DNA of 64,000 nucleotides from Shouchella lonarensis (GTDB lineage Bacteria > Bacillota > Bacilli > Bacillales > Bacillaceae_D): positions 62,001-126,000 of the forward strand of contig NZ_FMYM01000004.1 of NCBI RefSeq assembly GCF_900096965.1, in the 5' to 3' direction. Below the pieces are notes generated by a model. It was not told where the DNA came from. It made no database searches and was given only the letters and a program-made list of their open reading frames with translations. Positions 32,716 through 40,716 of this stretch are shown here, in pieces. A program made the translations under genes and the position numbers. Each line of letters starts with the position of its first letter. The stretch's first letter is position 1.

Positions 32716-33891
32716 CTATAAATTAAGGGTGGCTAACTCTCTTTTTACAAGCGGCAACATATACGCTTGATTTTCTTTTTCAAACTGCCCTAGTGCCAAA
32801 CGCAATAAGTCTTTGTTTTTCAGTGCCTTAGCCTTGTAAAACATTAAAAATGCGTCGCACCCTTTTTCTTTTTCCAACTTGTTAATGATATGAAGGGCTT
32901 TCTCTCGTTCATCCCGAACAATGTATTGATGCGCCGCCTCATCAAGTGCGATGCCTTCCACATCAATTCTTTCTCCATATATATTACGCGCAAAAGGGTA
33001 ATATTCCTTCTCTAGCTTTTCACAATAGCTCGTCAACCCTGCACGTTTTGCGTAAAAAATTGCCGTTTCAAAGTGTTCAAAGCAAGTATCTTTTTGATAC
33101 ACGACACCCCTCGTAGACTTAGACAATGTTGCCAACCCGAGTCCATGATGACACGGAACAAGCATAGAATCAGGCGTAGCGCCGTTTACAGTTACAGCCA
33201 AATAACGACCTTCTGCCTTTTCTGGCTCACCTTGCGCAAAAAGTAGTGCGTTCGCTTTTGATAACAACATAATGCTAATAATCACGCTTTTTCTGAAGCT
33301 CTCATCAATATCAGCAACATGACTCTTGGATAGACCTTCCGATGCCAAGACTCTATCCACTAAACCAATCTTGCTACACTCTTCTAGTTCTAGTAATTCT
33401 AATCGTATCTTCAAAATCGGTTGTTGAACAATGCCTATTAGTTCCCTTGCTTTTTGGATAATCTCTCTAGGTGCAGATTTCTTTTCAACCACATGGTCTA
33501 AAAACAATTGATACACTGGCAACCATTCTCTAAAAACTGGATCACCTTGATACCGTTCTAACAACCGTCTTAAAACTTCACCCTGTTGAAAAAGAGCGGC
33601 GTACTCTAGTGCATCTTTCCTATGATCATAATCCCATACAGACAGTGCATAGACATTCATTAGTTGCACAACCCGTTCTGGTGCAAAACTTTGTACCGCT
33701 AGTACCACTTGTTCAAATGAAATGGATTTTTGCAATTTAGCCAAATCGCGTATTGCTTCCTCTGTCCAAGCATCGCCTTGATACCACAAGTCTCTCTCTT
33801 CTAAAACTTTTCGTGTCTCCTTTTGGATAAGGGGTGTAATGATCTCGTCACGTGGACGAGGACTAAATTTGACCCCCTCTTGTTTTAACAA
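32716..33891 (-). CDS. aimR: AimR-family pheromone receptor B
   Basis: A 391-residue TPR protein clearly paralogous to receptor A: ISFEQVVLAVQSFAPERVVQ, MNVYALSV, DALEYAALFQQ, and a C-terminal segment YYPFARNIYGERIDV ... AHQYIVRDEREKAL ... FEKENQAYMLPLVKREL. The TTG at 33889-33891 lies eight bases after AGGAGG; the GTG three codons earlier overlaps that site. It is followed by aimP B. Placed between the T7SS and the S41 peptidase region, not inside an obvious phage. Confidence 0.78.
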   Translation of the reverse strand: MLKQEGVKFSPRPRDEIITPLIQKETRKVLEERDLWYQGDAWTEEAIRDLAKLQKSISFEQVVLAVQSFAPERVVQLMNVYALSVWDYDHRKDALEYAALFQQGEVLRRLLERYQGDPVFREWLPVYQLFLDHVVEKKSAPREIIQKARELIGIVQQPILKIRLELLELEECSKIGLVDRVLASEGLSKSHVADIDESFRKSVIISIMLLSKANALLFAQGEPEKAEGRYLAVTVNGATPDSMLVPCHHGLGLATLSKSTRGVVYQKDTCFEHFETAIFYAKRAGLTSYCEKLEKEYYPFARNIYGERIDVEGIALDEAAHQYIVRDEREKALHIINKLEKEKGCDAFLMFYKAKALKNKDLLRLALGQFEKENQAYMLPLVKRELATLNL

Positions 33892-34074
33892 GTAAACCAC
33901 CTCCTACACAAAATTTTCGACGTAAAAACATTTATCCCTTCAAAAAAATGGATGAAGACGTTTTTTTCGTCCGACAATGTTCGCATTTCCTCCGCAATAA
34001 AAACGTTTCACTTTATGAATGATGCACGTTACAATAAATTTAGCATAAAAATTCCATATAAGGGTGTGATCATA

Positions 34075-34905
34075 TTGACCGAAAAAGAAATGATCGTTGA
34101 CGACGTTAAAGAGGTGTGGGCCACCATCAGATCGGCTTTTACTGAAACTGAACGGGTAAAAATAAATAGGAATCATGCAGGCGACCAACAAGCGAAAGAT
34201 CAACAATTACAACGATGCATAGATGAGATGGATCGCTATGAACAGATGCTGTTATCCTCCATATCGGCAAAGTTTTACCTTGACCATATACCACAAAATA
34301 TTAAGGATCGCGACCGTTATCTTGATCACTTAGGACATGCCGTGTGTGATGCCTTTCTGGATATTAACCCCAACGCACCAATCGAATTATTTCATACACT
34401 GTGGCGCGAAAGAAAACAAATTAAACGTTTATATTGGCACATCGGTAGTGATAACCGTGGGCATGCAAGCACTACGCTTCATGGGAAAGAACCAATTGCA
34501 TACTATGATAATAATAGAATTTACATTCAAGAAGGGAACGAATATGTAGAGAAACGCTATAGGGAAGCAGACATATATCCCCCCACCCTTCACAACATCA
34601 TCAACATTTCAAAAGCAATCAATAGATATACAAAAGAAGAAACCATCAGCAACGAGACCACACACTTTGCGGTTGTTACTACCTCCTGCCCTATTACGGA
34701 AATGAAGTCATATCGATTGATCGTCATTGAGCACATTTTCAAAAGTCCCAAATGGGCTCATCATCACTTTGAAGCGCCGAATAGGTTAAATGATTTTATT
34801 GAAAGTTACTATGCCCTATATCAGAAGACTGGACAAGGCGAACCCTTATGGACTCACGAGGAGTATGTACAACGAAAATTGCAGTGGGATGAGAAAGCAA
34901 AGTAA
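34075..34905 (+). CDS. Hypothetical protein
   Basis: A 276-residue soluble protein of unknown function. It has a helical N-terminus (TEKEMIVDDVKEVWATIRSA), a central part with YLDHLGHAVCDAFLDI and YWHIGSDNRGHAS, and a C-terminal YYALYQKTGQGEPLW. Start is a TTG at 34075 eight bases after AAGGGTG; the in-frame upstream stretch from 33952 lacks a ribosome site. It lies 115 bp upstream of the S41 peptidase gene but is separated from it by a terminator. Confidence 0.5.
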   Translation: MTEKEMIVDDVKEVWATIRSAFTETERVKINRNHAGDQQAKDQQLQRCIDEMDRYEQMLLSSISAKFYLDHIPQNIKDRDRYLDHLGHAVCDAFLDINPNAPIELFHTLWRERKQIKRLYWHIGSDNRGHASTTLHGKEPIAYYDNNRIYIQEGNEYVEKRYREADIYPPTLHNIINISKAINRYTKEETISNETTHFAVVTTSCPITEMKSYRLIVIEHIFKSPKWAHHHFEAPNRLNDFIESYYALYQKTGQGEPLWTHEEYVQRKLQWDEKAK

Positions 34906-34916
34906 CGGTTTGAACA

Positions 34917-34950
34917 CCCATCTGTCATAACAGTGGCAGATGGGCTATTT
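34917..34950 (+). terminator. Terminator
   Basis: CCCATCTG / CAGATGGG hairpin followed by CTATTTCT. Confidence 0.65.
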
Positions 34951-34960
34951 CTCCCTAAAA

Positions 34961-34982
34961 TGTAAGCGCTTCATGTTATAAT
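34961..34982 (+). promoter_or_regulatory. cre-like site overlapping a -10 region
   Basis: TGTAAGCGCTTCA (34961-34973) contains the AAGCGCTT core of CcpA sites but is one base short of a perfect cre. It lies just upstream of TATAAT (34977-34982). The -35 is poor. Catabolite control of the S41 gene is possible. Confidence 0.4.
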
Positions 34983-35020
34983 TAAGGAAATTATATCTTG
35001 AATATAAAGGAGAGCGAAAA

Positions 35021-36310
35021 ATGAAAAATATATTTAATGACATTGTAACTATCATGCATAACGATTATTCCGGTCATCTCGACAAAAAGGGTTGTGATAA
35101 TCCTGACTATTTCAGAGAGGGTATTGATAATCTTGCAAAACATAACCAATTAACAGCAGAAACATTTACTTCCATTGTCCAAGATTACTTACTCGATTTC
35201 CAAGATAAACACATCTTTTTCATATGCTCACAAACCAAAAACCCAACAGACCGTGGCTTTCGAGTTAGATGTTATAACGACAAACTTTATGTGATCGAAG
35301 CCACATCAGAGAAAAACATCACAATAGGCGATGCTTTTACATCTTTGGAAGGCCAGTCAATTTCAGACTTGAGAAGGGATCATGTGCGCCTCCTTGCACC
35401 AGAAATTCATCAAGAGCGTGAAAATTGGGCGCCGATTCTTTCTCTTTATCGTTCAGGTGAATATGAGGACGAGCAAGGTAATGCTCACTCCTTTACATTT
35501 TCAAGCTATGAAAAAACGCCTCCTACTTCATCGTATCGGGTAGAAGCTGTACCAGATAATATTGCACGTATTACCATGACAGACTTTAATAATCCAGACG
35601 CCATCGTTAAAATGATGACAGACAATCAGAAAATATTGGACTCAAGCGATAACTGGATTATTGACGTGCGTAAAAACGCTGGGGGCAGTGATGCAAGTTT
35701 CCACCCACTGTTGCAGTACATAATGCCTAAAGAAGGTATTGATCTGTCTAGCATTGGCGAGGAGCAACTTTTTAACTGCACCGAAGAAAGTGCTAAACGA
35801 ATTCAACGAGACGTAAAACAGGCAATGGAGGTAACAAAAGACGAGCAAGCACTCCTGTTCCTTCGCGCATTTTACAGTCAGTGGGACAAACACAAAGGAA
35901 AAGGGTTTGTTAAATTTAATTGGCACGAGGAACAACTCCCATCTTCTTTTATCAAAGGGCAAGAGCGCCCACGCAATATTGTCGTGTTGACCGATACTTA
36001 TTGTGGTAGCGCCGGTGATTCCTTCGTTGAATGCTGTAAGCAGTCAAACAAAGTTACTGTCATTGGTCGCCCCACTATGGGATTAAATGACTACGCCAAC
36101 CTGGCTGTAAAACGCTGGAATGGGGGTTTCCAGTTGTACTATCCAACATCCCGTCTCTCTAGTATTAATCAAGGCAAAGGTATGACGGGCGTTGGCATTG
36201 CACCTGATATTTATATTCCATGGTCACCTGAACACTTGAAAATTGACGTCGATATGGACAGAGCCATGATGTATATTAAAGATACAAATTTTAGCGGGGC
36301 TCAAAGTTGA
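35021..36310 (+). CDS. S41-family (C-terminal-processing) peptidase
   Basis: A 429-residue protein. The C-terminal half is an S41 catalytic domain: WIIDVRKNAGGSD near 208-220, then IVVLTDTYCGSAGDSF with the presumed nucleophile Ser330, and VIGRPTMGLNDYANL. The N-terminal half has helices and an atypical PDZ-less strand region. There is no signal peptide, so it should act in the cytoplasm. Similar soluble S41 proteins are poorly characterised. GGAGAG precedes the ATG. A link with peptide maturation nearby is speculative. Confidence 0.75.
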   Translation: MKNIFNDIVTIMHNDYSGHLDKKGCDNPDYFREGIDNLAKHNQLTAETFTSIVQDYLLDFQDKHIFFICSQTKNPTDRGFRVRCYNDKLYVIEATSEKNITIGDAFTSLEGQSISDLRRDHVRLLAPEIHQERENWAPILSLYRSGEYEDEQGNAHSFTFSSYEKTPPTSSYRVEAVPDNIARITMTDFNNPDAIVKMMTDNQKILDSSDNWIIDVRKNAGGSDASFHPLLQYIMPKEGIDLSSIGEEQLFNCTEESAKRIQRDVKQAMEVTKDEQALLFLRAFYSQWDKHKGKGFVKFNWHEEQLPSSFIKGQERPRNIVVLTDTYCGSAGDSFVECCKQSNKVTVIGRPTMGLNDYANLAVKRWNGGFQLYYPTSRLSSINQGKGMTGVGIAPDIYIPWSPEHLKIDVDMDRAMMYIKDTNFSGAQS

Positions 36311-36431
36311 GCTCTGCCAGGATATTACATTGATAGATGAGGTGATTTGAAATCACCCCCTCTATGTGCATAAATCTGTTGATAAGTTGTGTATAAGATG
36401 CTAACTAGTTGGAGCTCTCACTAAAAGCTAA

Positions 36432-36463
36432 GAGGATGTCCCAAAAGGTCATTGGGCATCCTC
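36432..36463 (-). terminator. Terminator of Cys-rich peptide gene
   Basis: GAGGATGCCC / GGGACATCCTC hairpin (one mismatch) with a loop AATGACCTTTT; on the minus strand it is followed by TTAGCTTTT. Confidence 0.6.
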
Positions 36464-36511
36464 CCTTGTTATGACAACCGGCTCATTTTCGTAATGAGAA
36501 AATATTCATTT

Positions 36512-36694
36512 CTACTTAAAACAGTCCGAGGTCCAACAATTTTTACACGTGAGTTGGAAAGAACGTAAGCATCCACAACTAAAAAATACTTTCCCTCCTT
36601 TACTTCCTTCACCCTCGACCAAAGCAGCTGCACTTACCTCAAAATGAATATCAAAATCAGCTGCAACAAAAGATAATACTTCTTTCTTGCTCAT
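36512..36694 (-). CDS. Cys-rich double-glycine peptide, candidate bacteriocin/RiPP precursor
   Basis: A 60-residue ORF. The leader-like part MSKKEVLSFVAADFDIHF ... EGEGSKGG ends in Gly-Gly after residue 34. The following 26 residues have five cysteines (SCGCLRSF, LTCKNCW, SDCFK) and aromatic residues. This is the pattern of a double-glycine-type precursor cleaved during export. GGAGG lies eight bases before the ATG. It follows the MFS gene in the same direction and ends at a terminator. No peptidase-containing ABC transporter is in view. Confidence 0.6.
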   Translation of the reverse strand: MSKKEVLSFVAADFDIHFEVSAAALVEGEGSKGGKVFFSCGCLRSFQLTCKNCWTSDCFK

Positions 36695-36761
36695 CAAACT
36701 CACCTCCCTTCTCTTACTATGTAGCTATGAATTGGAGTACACTATAATCAAACAAAACTTA

Positions 36762-37997
36762 TCACGCTTGATGAAAAACTCCTCTCTGCTCCACTTGAAG
36801 CCTCTTCTTCTCTTTTTTCACCCGCCACCAACCAATAGTAGCAGCGACAAATGATATACTAGCCGCAAAAGCAAGTAAGAGACGACCATCGAAGATAACA
36901 AGAAGAACACCTGCTAGTAGCGCACCAATCGGCTGTGCCATCGTCATTCCAGATGACAGCATCCCCATTGCACTTCCAAGCATATATTTAGGTGTTGTTT
37001 TTTGAACTTCTGTCTGAAAAATAATTGACAGAGGCACAGATAACAAACCAAAAAACCCGCACAAAATGATACTAACCCACACTGAATCGATGAAAAAACC
37101 AGCTGCAGTCACTGCAATCGATGACGCTAGATACAACATCAGTGATCTGTCAAAGTTTAACCATTTCGAACGATACGTCAGCGCTGTACCAAGAAAAGTA
37201 CCAATTCCAATCGCAGTAAAACTGATACCTAATGCTGCGGAACCATTCACCTTTAAATCAGCATAAAGATGAGGCAACAACACATCCATAATCATAATAA
37301 ACGCCATATTTGTGAACACACCGGCCGCCATCGCTGCTAAAAGCCAACGTTGTGTGTTAAAATGAGTAAACGTTTCTCTCAAAGCACTTGCTGCACCTTT
37401 TTGCTCGTTTTTTACTTTTGGCAAGTGCGCTGTTAACTTCAAAAAAATGTAACAAATCATTGGCATGATGGCAATCGATAGCGCCACACCAAATGCTAGA
37501 GCGTGCCCGCCTACAACAAGTAAAACACCAGCGACACTCGTTCCAAGTAAACGCATAAGTTGTGCCACACCACTTAACAAGCTGTTCACTGATTGCAATT
37601 GCTCTGCTTTTGTTAACAACGGCATTAATGTTTGTTCTAATGGACCCAATACTGCATTCGATAGCCCCATTAATAAGAGCACCGTTATATATAATCCAAA
37701 ACCGTAGCCACTGACTGGTATTTCTGCTAAAACTAATCCAAAGAAACAGGCCAAAGAAAATAAATTCCATATACTCGCCGCCACTCCTAGTGACATTTTA
37801 TTCAGACGGTCAATCACTACACCAGCAACCGGCGCTAATAAAATGCCAGGAATGTAACGAACCGCCATCAGTGCGCCAAACACCGCTGGAGATTCAGTCA
37901 CATTCGTAAAATACCAAGCCATTGCTAAAAACACCATGCTCCCTTGGAGCATTTGTGATCCTTCAGAAGTCACTAGTAGGGCTGTTGTTTTATTCAT
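36762..37997 (-). CDS. MFS efflux transporter
   Basis: A 411-residue major facilitator with 12 hydrophobic segments. The loop 2-3 motif is VAGVVIDRLNKMSLG. The family resembles MFS exporters of drugs or peptides (MFS_1/MFS_3). The ATG overlaps the acyltransferase stop by four bases (ATGA), tying it to the RiPP operon. Export of, or self-protection from, the modified peptide is inferred. Confidence 0.8.
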   Translation of the reverse strand: MNKTTALLVTSEGSQMLQGSMVFLAMAWYFTNVTESPAVFGALMAVRYIPGILLAPVAGVVIDRLNKMSLGVAASIWNLFSLACFFGLVLAEIPVSGYGFGLYITVLLLMGLSNAVLGPLEQTLMPLLTKAEQLQSVNSLLSGVAQLMRLLGTSVAGVLLVVGGHALAFGVALSIAIMPMICYIFLKLTAHLPKVKNEQKGAASALRETFTHFNTQRWLLAAMAAGVFTNMAFIMIMDVLLPHLYADLKVNGSAALGISFTAIGIGTFLGTALTYRSKWLNFDRSLMLYLASSIAVTAAGFFIDSVWVSIILCGFFGLLSVPLSIIFQTEVQKTTPKYMLGSAMGMLSSGMTMAQPIGALLAGVLLVIFDGRLLLAFAASISFVAATIGWWRVKKEKKRLQVEQRGVFHQA

Positions 37998-38833
37998 CTC
38001 AATAACTTCGCCTCCCCTATCATTTCATGCAGAAAGTTCCATCCAAACCATTGATCTGGATATAAATGTACAAGTTCTTCAATCCAACTAAATAAAGGAA
38101 AAATAATACTTCCTTCTTCTTTATATACTAATGTTGGACCAAGATGCAAGCGGTAACAATCGTCATGATATGTCATAGCAACCGGAAGAACTGGGCATTT
38201 ACAAAGACGACTAAGATTTTCAACTCCAAGAGGCACGCGAATTGACGTTTCTAAAAAGCTCAAATGACGAAACCGTTTGTCTCCAGAAGATGTCACGTCG
38301 GGATAAATCACTGGATAATGACTACTTTGATAACCTCGCATGAGCTTTCTTAAAATCCACCTGTCTGGCAATTTGAGAAATCTCGTTCGATCATTCGGTA
38401 AAATCTTCTCTATCGAATCTTGTACACCTTCACCTTCTTCATTGCCCGTAGCAAGAACCATTGAATCCTGTCTGATAAAATGACCTAGTACATGCGGAAC
38501 CAGCATATGCAAACCAAAGTGAGGAATCGCAACAATACAAGGATTCTGTAAAGAATAGGATAATTCACCTGGAACTTCAAGAAATGATTCATCCAACCCT
38601 CGTATTTTTAGCAGTCTTAAAAACCAAGCCCAGTGAAACGGACGGTGTGCAACAAATGAACGAAAGTTGTTCAGCATTACAGTATCATTGCGCACAAAGT
38701 CAGCATAATGAGAAGGTACTGGCATCTTCTCCGAAGGATAACATAAGGTATACAAATCCTGTTTACTAGATGCCACCAATTTTTCTGGATGATTACCTAA
38801 CTCTATAAAATCTAAACTTTCGATTTTCCCCAA
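37994..38833 (-). CDS. LPLAT/LpxL-like acyltransferase
   Basis: A 279-residue protein with features of the lauroyl/lysophospholipid acyltransferase superfamily: CIVAIPHFGLHMLVPHVLG (the HxxxxH/D-type active-site segment, His at about 98), YPVIYPDVTSSGDKRF, and LCKCPVLPVAMTYHDDCYRLHLGP. TTG start with GGTG seven bases before, overlapping the radical SAM gene by 22 bases. Within this operon it could acylate the peptide. An alternative is a membrane-lipid function. The acidic residue of the classical HX4D is not evident. Confidence 0.65.
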   Translation of the reverse strand: MGKIESLDFIELGNHPEKLVASSKQDLYTLCYPSEKMPVPSHYADFVRNDTVMLNNFRSFVAHRPFHWAWFLRLLKIRGLDESFLEVPGELSYSLQNPCIVAIPHFGLHMLVPHVLGHFIRQDSMVLATGNEEGEGVQDSIEKILPNDRTRFLKLPDRWILRKLMRGYQSSHYPVIYPDVTSSGDKRFRHLSFLETSIRVPLGVENLSRLCKCPVLPVAMTYHDDCYRLHLGPTLVYKEEGSIIFPLFSWIEELVHLYPDQWFGWNFLHEMIGEAKLLR

Positions 38834-40236
38834 ATTTCTTCACCTACCTTATAACATTCTGGCATTGCATCATAACGATCCAAGCGCGTTCGTTGTGCAT
38901 AGCAACGACATGTCTGCATACTACAGTTTCCATGGAATATGCAACCTTTACATGCATGCAAATCATCAATATCCCATCCACCGCGATAAAAGTCCCATTT
39001 TTCACTGTGCCACGCCTTCAGTACTCCACCCTCGTCTCTCACATTTCCAATGATCTGTGACTGATCTCCAATCGATTCTGTACAAGGATAAATACTCCCA
39101 TCAGCACCAATAGCTAAAAGATACATTCCTTGGGAACCGACGTTGGCAGGCAAATCAAATTCACCGCTCGACTCTTTTTTTCCAGGATAATAATAAGGTT
39201 CAAACAATATTTTCATTGAAGGGTTCTCTTCTTGCAATTGTCGAACCTGTTTTTCGAACTCAGCTAATTCATCTAACGTGAATAAAAAATAATCTGGATT
39301 TTCTCCAGCTCGCCCTGACACAGATGCGGGATGAAAACTGATACCTGGAACTCCGCTTTCCTTGCAGACTTTTACAACTTCACGAACACCGCCGGCATGT
39401 ACACAATCCGGTACTAATACGGATTCTACTACCACTGGAAATTTATCATCACAAAATCGTTTCATTGTCTGAATCACACGACGATACGATCCTTTTCCTC
39501 GCATTTCATCGTGAAAATGCTCATCCCCATCTAAAGATAAATGAATATGAAATCCTTTTTTCTTTTTCTCTTTCAGCGTTACTAAAGAATTATACACGGC
39601 GTTGGTAACTTTATGCCCGTTTGTGAAAAACTCAAAGAAACACCTTAACGTTCCTGCATGCTCAATCAGCTCACACACGTCTTTTCTCGTCGTTGTCTCT
39701 CCCCCAGAAAAAGCAACTTCAATCGCGCCCAAACGATCCAATTCAGTAAAAAGGCTCTTCATTTCTGCAGTCGTCAAATCATCTGATGTATCCATAAATG
39801 GAGAGGATTCACGTAAACAATGCTTACATTTCAAATTACAGCGCATCGTGCTTGTCACATTCACCTTCGTTGGAAAAGTCATCGGTGCATATTTAAAAGA
39901 CGAGGGTGGAGATAACTGTAAATTAGAGAGAGGACGATCAACTGTCATCATTTGATCTGTCACAAACAATGTCTCGCCATCGATTAAATCATTTATAAAA
40001 CCATCGTACTCTTCACGAACAGGAGTTTCTCCCAATTCAATAGCACGGCGATAATAATACTCCCAGGCATCTTCATATACGCGGGAGGTTGTTAAATACA
40101 CCAACAAATCAAAAGTTGCTTCTGAAACAAATTCTGTTTGTCGTGTGCGTGCGGTATAAAAAAATCGTGCTTCTGAACCAAGATAAAGATGTTCGTCTCG
40201 TAATATCACATCGTCTTTTAAAACCATATATTTCAT
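38812..40236 (-). CDS. Radical SAM/SPASM peptide maturase
   Basis: A 474-residue enzyme. The N-terminal 100 residues look like a PqqD/RRE-type peptide-binding domain (ILRDEHLYLGSEARFFY ... FDLLVYL). The radical SAM cluster motif is C133-NLK-C137-KH-C140, followed by AFSGGETTTRKD. The C-terminus has a SPASM-type cysteine set (GSIYPCTES, CKGCIFHGNCSMQTC, PECYKVGEEIW) for extra iron-sulfur clusters. Start is the ATG at 40234-40236 after GAGGTG; the in-frame extension upstream overlaps the precursor gene and is not used. It should form a crosslink or epimerise residues in the precursor. Confidence 0.85.
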   Translation of the reverse strand: MKYMVLKDDVILRDEHLYLGSEARFFYTARTRQTEFVSEATFDLLVYLTTSRVYEDAWEYYYRRAIELGETPVREEYDGFINDLIDGETLFVTDQMMTVDRPLSNLQLSPPSSFKYAPMTFPTKVNVTSTMRCNLKCKHCLRESSPFMDTSDDLTTAEMKSLFTELDRLGAIEVAFSGGETTTRKDVCELIEHAGTLRCFFEFFTNGHKVTNAVYNSLVTLKEKKKKGFHIHLSLDGDEHFHDEMRGKGSYRRVIQTMKRFCDDKFPVVVESVLVPDCVHAGGVREVVKVCKESGVPGISFHPASVSGRAGENPDYFLFTLDELAEFEKQVRQLQEENPSMKILFEPYYYPGKKESSGEFDLPANVGSQGMYLLAIGADGSIYPCTESIGDQSQIIGNVRDEGGVLKAWHSEKWDFYRGGWDIDDLHACKGCIFHGNCSMQTCRCYAQRTRLDRYDAMPECYKVGEEIWGKSKV

Positions 40237-40275
40237 GTGAGCACCTCGTTTCAGTGAGTATATTTCATAACAATT

Positions 40276-40301
40276 CCTACTATTATCACCCTTGTAGTAG
40301 G
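40276..40301 (-). repeat. Inverted repeat before radical SAM gene
   Basis: CCTACTA / TAGTAGG separated by 12 bases, between precursor and maturase. It may form a weak hairpin controlling expression of the enzyme. Confidence 0.4.
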
Positions 40302-40346
40302 ATGTCACTTCCCAACCAATAAAAACTGATAATAAGGAAGGGTCAA

Positions 40347-40370
40347 GCCTTCTTAAATGATTAAGAAAGC
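40347..40370 (-). terminator. Attenuator-type hairpin after precursor gene
   Basis: GCTTTCTTAA / TTAAGAAGGC stem (one G-T pair) with a four-base loop, 19 bases after the precursor stop. No T-run, so partial termination or mRNA stabilisation is inferred. Confidence 0.5.
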
Positions 40371-40388
40371 TCAACCACAAATACCGTT

Positions 40389-40496
40389 TTACTGGCGCGG
40401 TGGTGCAGGATGGCGCGTTGGTACAGGCACATTCTTGCAACCACAATTGTTAAATGATGGACGAGTTCCATCAATGATAGACTTGTTCTTGCGCAT
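40389..40496 (-). CDS. RiPP precursor peptide (35 aa)
   Basis: A 35-residue ORF: MRKNKSIIDGTRPSF, then NNCGCKNVPVPTRHPAPPRQ. It has a basic leader-like first half and a Cys-Gly-Cys, Pro-rich second half. AGAGGGGTG precedes the ATG. It lies directly upstream of the radical SAM/SPASM gene in the same direction, the standard RiPP arrangement. The core, cleavage site and modification are unknown; the two cysteines are natural thioether candidates. Its frame is separate from the open stretch upstream of the maturase. Confidence 0.7.
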   Translation of the reverse strand: MRKNKSIIDGTRPSFNNCGCKNVPVPTRHPAPPRQ

Positions 40497-40539
40497 GGTC
40501 TTCACCCCTCTCTAGGAATTCTCATTCCTCTTTTATTAT

Positions 40540-40587
40540 CCTAGATATTTTCTAGGAGATTATATTGTTTCATCCCTAAACGGGATG
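40540..40587 (-). promoter_or_regulatory. RiPP promoter with two 17-bp dyads
   Basis: Minus -10 TATAAT at 40559-40564. Upstream, CATCCC-N5-GGGATG (40571-40587) covers the -35 position. Downstream, CCTAGA-N5-TCTAGG (40540-40556) lies near the transcription start. Both dyads have 6-5-6 geometry. There is no consensus -35, suggesting activation by a dimeric regulator at the upstream dyad. Confidence 0.6.
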
Positions 40588-40716
40588 TAACAAACATTAT
40601 TAACTAAATATAAACACAATTCACCTTTTGCGGCATTTATTTTTACTTGAAACTAAAAATCTCTTGTTAATAAAAATCATATCAAAGTATCCGCTTGCTG
40701 CAAAGGACTAACTTTT

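Noticed and set aside
40237-40446. N-terminal extension of the radical SAM ORF
   Set aside because: It overlaps the precursor gene and hairpins and has no ribosome site; GAGGTG before the ATG at 40234-40236 gives a normal PqqD-like start.
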